Positions 56,162-64,000 of a DNA stretch of 64,000 bases are shown here, piece by piece. The position numbers were made by a program, and so were the translations under genes. The notes under the pieces are model-generated. The model was not told the DNA's origin. It saw only the letters and a list, made by a program, of their open reading frames with translations, and did not search any database. The stretch comes from Novosphingobium sp. ST904 (GTDB taxonomy: Bacteria; Pseudomonadota; Alphaproteobacteria; Sphingomonadales; Sphingomonadaceae). Every line of letters begins with the position of its first letter. Position 1 is the first letter of the stretch. The stretch lies in contig NZ_LGJH01000147.1 in the NCBI RefSeq assembly GCF_001298105.1, positions 31,975-95,974 of the forward strand, written 5' to 3'.

Positions 56162-56569
56162 TCATTCCTCGCCGGCGCTGTCCTGCAGATCGCGCTTCAC
56201 GCGCGGGTCGTTCAGCAGCGAATCGATACGGCTGGCCTCGTCGAAGGTCTCGTCGGCGCGGAAACGGATCTTCGCCGCGTAGCGCAGCTTGAGCCGCTGG
56301 GCGACCTCGCGCTGGAAGAACGCGGTGTGCGTGCGCAGCGCCTTGAGCACCGCTTCCTCGTCCTCGCCCAGCAGGGGCTTCACGAAAACGTTCGCATGTC
56401 GCAGATCGGGCGTCATGCGCACTTCGGTAACGGACACCGCATGCGTGCTGAGTGTCTGGTCGTGCACCTGCTGGCGGGTGAGAATCTCTGAAAGGACGTG
56501 ACGCACCTGTTCGCCCACCTTCAGGAGGCGGACGGCGTGCTGCTCGGGAGTTACTTGCTGGCGTACCAT
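56162..56569 (-). CDS. rbfA: Ribosome-binding factor A
   Basis: 135 residues. [40 protein letters not shown] and [20 protein letters not shown] ... IDSLLNDP match RbfA, a KH-fold 30S maturation factor. In the usual cluster rbfA directly follows infB; here ~1.3 kb with two other genes lie between. Confidence 0.96.
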   Translation of the reverse strand: MVRQQVTPEQHAVRLLKVGEQVRHVLSEILTRQQVHDQTLSTHAVSVTEVRMTPDLRHANVFVKPLLGEDEEAVLKALRTHTAFFQREVAQRLKLRYAAKIRFRADETFDEASRIDSLLNDPRVKRDLQDSAGEE

Positions 56570-56678
56570 GGCTTTGTCCCATGTGGGCTGACGACGACAA
56601 TTTGCAACAATTGATTACGGCTCGAAAGCCGCTTTGTGTGGTTTAGCTCCTGCAAGTCATACTTCGAGGAGCTACCGA

Positions 56679-57038
56679 ATGAGGAATTTCACCGCTGCCC
56701 TGCTCGCCGCCGCCCTGCTCGCGCCGACCGTGGCGGCGCCGGCCATGGCCGCCCCCGGCGGCCACGAGCCTGACCGTTCGCAGGCCCATTCGCAGCAGTC
56801 GAACCACGCGCCGGCCAGGAAGGCCCCGCAGCAGAACAAGGGTCCGCACCAGTTCCGCAAGGGCGAGAAGTTCGACCGCAACCGCGCCTCGAACTACCAG
56901 GTCGTCGACTATCGCAAGTACCGCAACGTGAAGGCGCCGCCGCGCGGCTACCACTATGTGCGCTCGGGCAATGACCTGCTGCTGGTGGGCATCACCAGCG
57001 GCATCGTCGCCGCCGTGACCAGCGGCATGTTCCGCTGA
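56679..57038 (+). CDS. RcnB-like periplasmic protein
   Basis: 119 residues from ATG 56679 (GAGGAG upstream). Signal peptide NFTAALLAAALLAPTVAAPA with AMA cleavage. The mature part is His/Gln/Lys-rich, then VVDYRKYRNVKAPPRGYHYV and RSGNDLLLVGITSGIVAAV, the RcnB-family ending. E. coli RcnB links to nickel/cobalt homeostasis; in alphaproteobacteria the role is unclear. Monocistronic, with terminator. Confidence 0.8.
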   Translation: MRNFTAALLAAALLAPTVAAPAMAAPGGHEPDRSQAHSQQSNHAPARKAPQQNKGPHQFRKGEKFDRNRASNYQVVDYRKYRNVKAPPRGYHYVRSGNDLLLVGITSGIVAAVTSGMFR

Positions 57039-57060
57039 TCGCGAACGGATCGCGAATGAC

Positions 57061-57096
57061 GGGGCGCCGTGCCGGACCAGGCACGGCGCCCCTTTT
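57061..57096. terminator. Terminator between RcnB-like and DUF1697 genes
   Basis: GGGGCGCCGTGCC GGACCA GGCACGGCGCCCC followed by TTTT; convergent genes. Confidence 0.88.
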
Positions 57097-57626
57097 CACA
57101 TCTTGGTCACGATCCGCGCCAGCGTGCGCACGTTGCGCGCCGCGCCCCGGCAGCCGAGCCGCTTCTCGATGAATTCCATCGTCAGCGGGCTCTCACCCAT
57201 CGGCCCGCCGAAATCCACGAACAGGCAGCGATCGCCGAGCGCAAGCCGCTCCGCGCCGATACTGCCGTGGTCGCCAACCAGACGGCCGAACTGCTGCTTG
57301 GTCGGCTGCCGTTCCAGCAGCACGGTATGGACGAAGGCGTCGTCACTTCCCACGAAGGGATTTTCCTCCACCGCCGCGCGAATTTCGTCGCGATTGCGGA
57401 CGGCCGTGTAGGCCGACATGTCGAAGCGGTCACGCATCAGGTAGGAGAGCAGATCCTCCAGCCCCTCGGTCGGGCGTTCCTCGTATTCGAACAGGACATT
57501 GCCGCTGGAGATCACCGTTTCGGCATTCTCCAGTTCCTCGCGCTCGAAGGCATAGCGCAGATCCGCCATCGACAGGCGATCCCCGCCGACGATCAGCGAG
57601 GCAAAAAAGGCGCAGTAGCGGGTCAT
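57096..57626 (-). CDS. DUF1697 family protein
   Basis: 176 residues. TRYCAFFASLIVGGDRLSMA, NAETVISSGNVLFEYEERP and ERLALGDRCLFVDFGGPMGE follow the DUF1697 pattern (N-terminal strand-helix, 'SGNV' turn, C-terminal KLxxAxTxRNxxT-like RNVRTLARIV). Function unknown. Start at ATG 57626 because homologous content begins there. Confidence 0.78.
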   Translation of the reverse strand: MTRYCAFFASLIVGGDRLSMADLRYAFEREELENAETVISSGNVLFEYEERPTEGLEDLLSYLMRDRFDMSAYTAVRNRDEIRAAVEENPFVGSDDAFVHTVLLERQPTKQQFGRLVGDHGSIGAERLALGDRCLFVDFGGPMGESPLTMEFIEKRLGCRGAARNVRTLARIVTKM

Positions 57627-57778
57627 CGGTTCACCATCATGGCCAGGGGATGCGGGCGGCAGGCCGAATAGCGGCCCCGGTATCCACCCACATCCCGACG
57701 TTTCAAACAGACCGGCAAGGGAAGCATCGGCATTTCCGCCCGGCGTCTTGCGGCGGCCCGGCTCCCCAAAGACCGACG

Positions 57779-57807
57779 CCACCGCCGGGCTTCATGCCCG
57801 ACGGTGG
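57779..57807 (-). terminator. Hairpin downstream of infB
   Basis: CCACCG-CCGGGC / GCCCG-ACGGTGG stem about 50 nt after the infB stop on the minus strand. No strong T-run; weak or Rho-assisted terminator. Confidence 0.45.
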
Positions 57808-57856
57808 CCGTCCGATACTCAGGAGCCGAAGCCCTGCAAGCCTGGTCCTGCGGACC

Positions 57857-60742
57857 TTAGCCGACAGTACGCTCGCGGTGGCTGACTTCGAAGACTTCGA
57901 GGTGGTCGCCCGCCTTGATGTCGTTCGTATCGGCCAGCACGACACCGCATTCCAGACCGGCGCGCACTTCGTCCACGTCGTCCTTGAAGCGGCGCAGCGA
58001 GGAGATCGTGGTCGCCGAAACGATGACATCGTTGCGGGTAAGACGCGCGCTGAGACCCTTGCGGATGAAGCCGTCGACAACGAGCAGACCTGCTGCCTTG
58101 TCGCGCTTGCCGGCCGGGAAGACCTGCTTGACCTCAGCGCGACCGACGACGGTTTCGATGCGTTCCGGACCCCAGATGCCGGCCATCTGCTTGGCGACTT
58201 CGGCGGTCAGTTCATAGATGATGTCGTAGTACATCATCGGCGTCTTGGTCTTCTCGATCTGCTCGCGCGCCTTGGCGTTCGGGCGGACGTTGAAGCCCAC
58301 GATCGGCGCACCCGAGGCCGAAGCCAGGGCCACGTCGGTTTCGGTGATGGCACCGCGCCCGAATGCAGGATGCGAACCTTGATCTCGTCGTTCGAAAGGG
58401 CATGGAGCGCGGCGTTGATCGCCTCGACCGAGCCCTGCACGTCCGCCTTGACCACCACCGGATACTCGATGACGCTCTGCTTGGCGGCAAGCGCCGAGAA
58501 CATCGTGTCGATGCTGGCGGGAGCCGTGGCGGTGCGCTTGGCGGTCGCCTGTTCCTGACGGTAGGCCGAAACCTCGCGGGCACGCTGCTCGCTGTCGACG
58601 ACGGTCAGCTTGTCACCGGCCATCGGCACACCGCCGATACCCAGCACTTCGACCGGCATCGACGGCGGCGCCGCCTTCACCTGACGGCCCTTGTCGTCGA
58701 GCATGGCGCGCACGCGGCCGCTCTCGGTGCCGACGACGAGGATGTCGCCGACCTTCAGGGTGCCGCGGTTCACCAGCACGGTCGCCAGCGGGCCCTTGCC
58801 CTTGTCGAGCTTGGCTTCGATCACGGTCGCCTCGGCCTCGCGGTCGGGGTTGGCCTTGAGCTCCATCAGTTCAGCCTGGAGCAGGATCTTCTCGATCAGC
58901 TCGTCCAGACCGGCGCCCGTCTTGGCCGAAACCTCGACGTCCTGCACGTCGCCCGACATCGCCTCGACGACGATCTCGTGCTCCAGCAGACGCTCGCGGA
59001 CACGCTGCGCATTGGCTTCGTGCTTGTCGATCTTGTTGATCGCCACGATCATCGGCACGCCGGCGGCCTTGGTGTGATTGATGGCCTCGATCGTCTGCGG
59101 CATGATGCCGTCGTCGGCGGCGACCACCAGGATGACGATGTCGGTGACGTTCGCACCGCGCATGCGCATCTGGGTGAAGGCAGCGTGGCCGGGCGTGTCC
59201 AGGAAGGTGACGAGATCGCCGCCCTTGGTCTTGATCTGGTAGGCGCCCATGTGCTGGGTGATGCCGCCGGCTTCGCCGCGAACCACGTCGGTACCGCGCA
59301 GCGCATCGAGCAGCGAGGTCTTGCCGTGGTCGACGTGGCCCATGATCGCCACGACCGGGGGACGCGACTTCAGGGTCTCGACCGCATCGACGTCGGCCGA
59401 AGTGTCGATGTCGACATCGCTTTCGGACACGCGCTGGATGTTATGGCCGAATTCGGTGACGAGCAGTTCGGCGGTATCCTGGTCGATCGTCTGGTTGACG
59501 GTGACCATCATGCCCATCTTGAACATCGCCTTCACCAGGTCGGCGCCCTTTTCGGCCATGCGGTTCGCCAGTTCCTGCACGGTGATCGCCTCGGGGACGA
59601 CCACGTCGCGGACCTGCTTTTCACGCTGCTGCGTGTAGCCGCCGAAGTGTGCACGGCGTTCCTTCTCGCGGGCGCGCTTGAGCGCGGCGAGCGAGCGGGC
59701 GCGGGCGCCTTCGTCCTCGTTGAGCGCACGGTTGACCGTGAGCTTGCCCGACTGGCGGCGATCGCCACCCTTGCGGTCGCGGTCGCCGGGGCGCGGAGCG
59801 GGAGCCGGAGCGCCCTTCTTGGCCGCGGCCGGGCCCTTCGCGGCGGTGTTGCCGCCCGAGGTGTTGCCCGAAGAGGTGTTGCCCGAGGCGGCACCCGCCG
59901 AACCGGCGTTCGCGGCAGGCGCATTGCCCGAACCGGCGTTGCCGGCATTGGCATTGCCCGAAGCGGCACTGGCGGCGGCCGGAGCCACGGGTTCCGGCTT
60001 GCGGATGGGTTCGGGGCGCTTCACCGGGGTGAAGCGACGCGCGCCGGGGCCGGGGCCACGGGCGCTGCGACCGGCGCCGGGGCCGGAGCAGCGGCAGCCT
60101 TGGCTTCCGGTGCCTTCACTTCGGCAGGCGCGCTTTCGGCAGCCTTGGCGACCGGAGCGGCAACAGCCGGTTCCACCGGAGCAGCAGCTGCGGCCGGGGC
60201 TTCCGGCGCCGGGGCAGCGGCAGGCTCGGGAGCAACAGGCTCGGGCGCAGCGGACTGGGCCGCCTGTTCCTCTGCCTGGCGAACCTTGGCTTCTTCCTCG
60301 GCACGGCGATTGTCTTCGGCGCGGCGCTTCTCTTCCTCGTGAGCACGAACCTTTTCTTCGTGTTCACGGCGGTTCGCTTCCTCGAGCGCGGCGAGTCGGG
60401 CTTCCTCGGCCTCGCGCTGAAGACGGGCGACTCGCTCCTGCGGAGTCTCGTTCGAGGGAATCGGCTTGCGCGGCGGCGGCGGCGGAGCCGCGCGCTGCGG
60501 GGCAGGCTGAGGCGCGGCGGCTGCGGAGCAGGTGCGGCCTGAGGTGCGGGTGCGGCCTGGGGCGCGGCTTCGACGGCGCCTTCGGAACCCGGCTTGCCGA
60601 GCACCTTGCGGCGCTTTACCTCGACCACGACCTTGTTGGTCCGGCCATGGCTGAAGGTCTGCTTGACCTCACCGGCTTCCACGGAACGCTTAAGCCCCAA
60701 TGGCTTGCGGCCCAGGGTCGGTTTGTTGTCGGTCTCGCTCAT
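57857..60742 (-). CDS. infB: Translation initiation factor IF-2 (three frameshifts)
   Basis: ~962 residues after three one-base corrections: near 60517 (within a proline/alanine-rich stretch), 60040 ([11 protein letters not shown] restored) and 58354 ([18 protein letters not shown] restored). N-terminus [20 protein letters not shown] with [20 protein letters not shown], as in alphaproteobacterial IF-2. A long coiled and low-complexity region follows, including [14 protein letters not shown] repeats. G-domain: [29 protein letters not shown]-terminal domains bind fMet-tRNA. Essential, so breaks cannot all be real. After nusA-ylxR. Confidence 0.96.
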
Positions 60743-60765
60743 ATCTCTCGTCGTGCCCTTCAGTC

Positions 60766-61493
60766 TCAATTCGTCGCCTCGGGCGCGGCGCTGCGTGCCG
60801 GCCCGTTGCCACCATCCATACCGTCCCCGTCCGTCTCGGTGCGGGGCTGCCCCTGGAAATGCAGAAGGCGCTGCAGCAGCGATGCGACTCGTTGAGCCGC
60901 TCCGCGATCGTTCAGCGCCAGGTGAACGACGTTGTCGCGGCCCAATGCCACAGACAGCGTCTCCCGGTCCAGAGGCAAGCGTATGCCCTTTAGACCGCTT
61001 CCTTCCGCCTCGCTCCCGACTCTCCAGGCCTGGTCGAGCTTGCGCGAGCCGTCTTCGCTCGCATCGGCGGCGTGGGCAAGCCAAGCGACCCGGCCCTCAC
61101 GCGCGTTCTGCGCGATGCGGTCCGAGCCCATGAGCAGCCTGCCCGATTTCAGTTCGAGGCCCAGCCGATCGGCCAGTGCGCGGACAAGCGCCTGTTCGAT
61201 CCGATCGGCAAGGTCTTCGGGGATGGCCAGCGGCGCGCCTTTGTAGGCACGCGCCATCGCCCCTTTCAATTTGCCCTTCTCGAGCGATTTTTCAAGGTCC
61301 GAACGAGAAACGCCAATCCACGCGCCGCGCCCGGGGGCACGCGCGTGGATGTCGGGAAGGACCAATCCGTCCGGCGAGATCGCCAGACGATGAAGTCCTC
61401 ACGCGCACCGATCTCACCGGAGAGAATGCATTTCCTCTCCGGGCCGGCGCCGTCAATGTCGGAGCTTACGCGCTCATTGCGAGGATTCCGCAT
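60766..61493 (-). CDS. YlxR/DUF448 nucleic-acid-binding protein with L7Ae-like domain (frameshifted)
   Basis: ~242 residues after one base is added near 61385. N-terminal YlxR domain: ERKCILSGEIGAREDFIVW joined to LAISPDGLVLPDIHARAPGR and GAWIGVSRSDLEKSLEKGK. C-terminal part EQALVRALADRLGLELKSGR ... REGRVAWLAHAADASEDGSR looks like the L7Ae-type domain fused to YlxR in alphaproteobacteria. Start ATG 61493 overlaps the nusA end by 20 nt. Conserved nusA-infB neighbour; its proposed role is RNA binding. Confidence 0.87.
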
Positions 61494-63104
61494 CGGCGGC
61501 CTCCTCGGTCTGCGGTTCGGACTCTTCCGAGTCCTCGAACCAGTGGGCGCGAGCTGCCATGATGATTTCGTTACCCTGTTCTTCGTTCAGGCCGTACTCG
61601 CCGAGTACGCCGCCCTTGTCTTCGTCACGCGCGCGCGGTTCACCGAACCGTCGCGGCGGCGCTGCTCGGAGCGCTTCTTGGCGATGAGCTCGTCCGTGGC
61701 GAGATCGGCCAGGTCGTCCAGCGTCTTGATGCCCGCCTTGCCCAGAACCACCAGCATGGCCTCGGTGAGGTGCGGCAGTTCGGCCAGTGCGTCCTCGACG
61801 CCGAGCGCGCGGCGTTCCTCGCGGCTCGCTTCCTCGCGGCGCTCGAGCGCTTCGAGGGCGCGGCTCTGCAGTTCCTCGGCGAGTTCCTCGTCGAAGCCCT
61901 CGATCGCGGCCAGTTCGTTCAGCTCGATGTAGCCCACTTCCTCCAGCTCGCTGAAGCCTTCGGCCACCAGCAGCTGCGAGAGGGTTTCGTCGACGTCGAG
62001 CTCTTCCTCGAACATCTTGGAGCGCTCGGTGAATTCCTTCTGGCGCTTTTCCGAAGCCTCGGCCTCGGTCATGATGTCGATCTGCGAAGCGGTCAGCTGC
62101 GAGGCCAGACGCACGTTCTGGCCGCGGCGGCCGATTGCCAGCGAAAGCTGGTCATCGGGCACGACGACTTCGATGCGGCTTTCTTCCTCGTCGATGACGA
62201 CGCGGCTGACGGTCGCGGGCTGGAGCGCGTTGACGACGAAAGTCGCGGTGTCCTCGCTCCAGGGGATGATGTCGATCTTCTCGCCCTGCAGTTCCTGCAC
62301 GACGGCCTGCACGCGGCTGCCCTTCATGCCGACGCAGGCGCCGACCGGGTCGATCGAGTGATCGTTGCTGATCACGCCGATCTTGGCGCGCGAGCCCGGA
62401 TCGCGGGCAGCGGCCTTGATCTCGATGATGCCGTCGTAGATTTCGGGCACTTCCTGCGCGAAGAGCTTCTTCATGAAGTCCGGGTGCGCGCGGGAAAGGA
62501 AGATCTGCGGACCGCGGTTCTGGCGCTCGACGCGCATGACCAGCGCGCGGACGCGCTCGCCGACGCGGGCGGCTTCGCGGGGGATCTGCTGGTCGCGGCG
62601 GATGACGCCCTCGGCGCGGCCGAGATTGACGATCACGTGGCCGAATTCGACCGACTTGATGACGCCGGTGATGACTTCACCCGCGCGATCCTTGAATTCC
62701 TCGTACTGGCGATCACGCTCGGCGTCGCGGACCTTCTGGAAGATCACCTGCTTGGCCGACTGGGCGTCGATGCGGCCGAGATCGACCGGGGGCAGCGGAT
62801 CGACGATGAAGTCGCCGAGCTGCGCGCCCTTCTGGAGCTTGTCGGCCTGCTTGAGATCGACCTGCTTGAAGTAGTCCTCGACGTTCTCGACCACTTCGAC
62901 GACGCGCCAGAGACGCAGGTCACCGGTGCGCGGATCGAGCTTCGCGCGAATGTCGTTTTCCGCACCGTAGCGGTTGCGGGCCGACTTCTGGATGGCTTCT
63001 TCCATCGCCTCGATGACGATCGACTTGTCGATCATCTTTTCCGAAGCGACGGAGTTCGCGATCGCGAGCAGCTCGGCGCGGTTGGCGGAAATCGCACTGG
63101 CCAT
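61474..63104 (-). CDS. nusA: Transcription termination/antitermination factor NusA (3' frameshift)
   Basis: ~543 residues after one base is added near 61630 in a CG repeat. NTD ([40 protein letters not shown]), S1 ([20 protein letters not shown]), KH1 ([20 protein letters not shown]) and KH2 ([20 protein letters not shown]). The C-terminal acidic/HhH repeats end [20 protein letters not shown] to [10 protein letters not shown] once the frame is restored. Without it the frame stops at 61587. Follows rimP. Confidence 0.96.
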
Positions 63105-63107
63105 GGC

Positions 63108-63668
63108 TTAGTCTTCCTGTTCCTCGACAATCTCGTCGGCCCCGCTGTCGTCCAGCGGGCGGGTTGCTGCGATCAGCCTGTCGGTGAGGACAAGCCTTGC
63201 GGAATGAATATCACTGAGCGGAAAGGTCACGCGGCCCGACTTGCGATCGTCCAGCGTCACCACTTCGCCTTCGAGGCCCACCAGATCGCCCTGGAGCGTC
63301 TTGCGATTGCCTTCCACCGGCGCCGTCAGCGTGACCTTGGCTTCGTGCCCGGCCCAGTTCACATAGTCCTGCGGACGGGTGAGCGGACGGTCGATGCCCG
63401 GCGAGCTGACTTCGAGGCGGTAGGCTTCGCTGATCAGGACTTCACCGGCTTCCTCGAGCGCGTCCATGCGGTCCGAGACGCGGTGCGAGAGCTTCACGCA
63501 GTCATCGATCACGAGCTGGCCCGTCGCCGGGTTCTCGGCCATGATTTGGAGCGCGATCTCGTCATCGCCCACTTCGCTCTTGCCGAAGATTCGCACGCGC
63601 ACGAGATCGAATCCGAGGGCCTTTACCTCCGGCTCGATGACTTCGGTAATGCGTGCAATGTCGGCCAA
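63108..63668 (-). CDS. rimP: Ribosome maturation factor RimP
   Basis: 30S assembly factor. VIEPEVKALGFDLVRVRIFG; LQIMAENPATGQLVIDDCVK; LEVSSPGIDRPLTRPQDYVN are the family motifs. TTG 63668 (186 residues, LADIARITEVIEPEV) is preferred because GGAGAA lies upstream and homologues begin MADIA; GTG 63719 is the alternative. Long upstream in-frame sequence has no homologous content. First gene of rimP-nusA-ylxR-infB. Confidence 0.94.
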   Translation of the reverse strand: MADIARITEVIEPEVKALGFDLVRVRIFGKSEVGDDEIALQIMAENPATGQLVIDDCVKLSHRVSDRMDALEEAGEVLISEAYRLEVSSPGIDRPLTRPQDYVNWAGHEAKVTLTAPVEGNRKTLQGDLVGLEGEVVTLDDRKSGRVTFPLSDIHSARLVLTDRLIAATRPLDDSGADEIVEEQED

Positions 63669-63719
63669 GCCCAGTTCTCCGGTAAGATTCGCGATGATCA
63701 AAGCGACATCAGGTGCCAC

Positions 63720-64000
63720 GCAGTTTCGCGCCGGCCCCTTCCGGCGCCAGCCCGAACCTTGTTTCACCAATGTCGGGATGAGGCGCAGATAAGCCCATCG
63801 CCGGAAAAATGCAAGAGAGAGTCTTGGCCCTGCGCGCGCCCCCGGCGGCGGCGGAAAAATCCGCCTCTTGCGGGATTTCGCGGACGCGGCCCAGCCGCCA
63901 TGGCCCCTCACCCGGGGAGCGGGACGGCAAGTACATGAAAGTGCAGGCCGGGCGAGTTTCGGGTGGGGGGGGACCCGCCCGGCCTGCGTCGGCGGGGGAG
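63720..64000. other. Upstream region of rimP operon with large inverted repeat
   Basis: No gene recognised. Contains perfect 12-base arms GCAGGCCGGGCG (63943-63954) and CGCCCGGCCTGC (63976-63987) with a 21-base spacer including a run of eight G (63965-63972), probably a terminator of a gene beyond the window. The rimP promoter should lie between it and 63719; I could not identify it. Confidence 0.45.

Noticed and set aside
63943..63987. Transposon end or attachment site
   Set aside because: Only a 12-base hairpin with spacer; no transposase, duplication or integrase nearby. A terminator is simpler.

Overview
The window is GC-rich alphaproteobacterial chromosome. The FlaF/FlbT flagellin regulators, the TonB-dependent receptors and the gene content point to Sphingomonadales (Novosphingobium- or Sphingobium-like). 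The genus cannot be fixed from this sequence alone. Almost all of it is chromosomal housekeeping and motility. I see no insertion sequence, prophage, CRISPR array, tRNA or rRNA.

Layout. (1) 1-29000, chemotaxis and flagellum: motA-STAS-cheY-cheA (minus); flaF (plus); a histidine kinase/FixJ-type pair (plus); an alginate-export-like porin (minus); a sigma-70-family factor with a transglycosylase, fliJ, fliI and flbT (minus); flgE-flgK-flgL (plus); a block of three poorly known genes (17167-19778); motE-like, DUF6468-like, fliM and fliL (minus); flgF-flgG-flgA-flgH, flagellin and an MCP (plus). A shared -10-like element (TCCTATAA/TCCTATAT and variants) precedes most flagellar transcription units, and three tandem copies lie upstream of the sigma gene. 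(2) 29008-39351, cobalamin: a cobalamin riboswitch precedes a minus-strand run of nine overlapping genes, btuB-DUF1636-cobT-phosphatase-cobS-cobC-cobD-cobQ-cobU; cobB is divergent. (3) 39348-43155, periplasmic aldehyde oxidoreductase paoA-paoB-paoC. (4) 43312-47616, a TonB receptor, a small membrane protein and a PepSY membrane protein, probably siderophore or iron uptake, with a Fur-like upstream site. (5) 47949-49226, a GAF-GGDEF diguanylate cyclase. (6) 49337-63719, the rimP-nusA-ylxR-infB-rbfA-truB-rpsO-pnp transcription/translation cluster, interrupted by tdk, an M50 protease, a DUF1963 protein, an RcnB-like protein and a DUF1697 protein.

A dominant technical feature: thirteen genes, including the essential infB and nusA, are broken by nineteen frame changes. 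Every one is repaired by adding one base. This is best explained by deletion-type sequencing error, so the affected genes are annotated as whole genes with the positions of the breaks.

I did not find a convincing new defence or mobile system. The most promising leads are the divergent flagellar sigma factor with its motif family, and the unknown block (TPR protein, 91-residue membrane protein, 143-residue secreted protein) beside motE-like and DUF6468-like genes.
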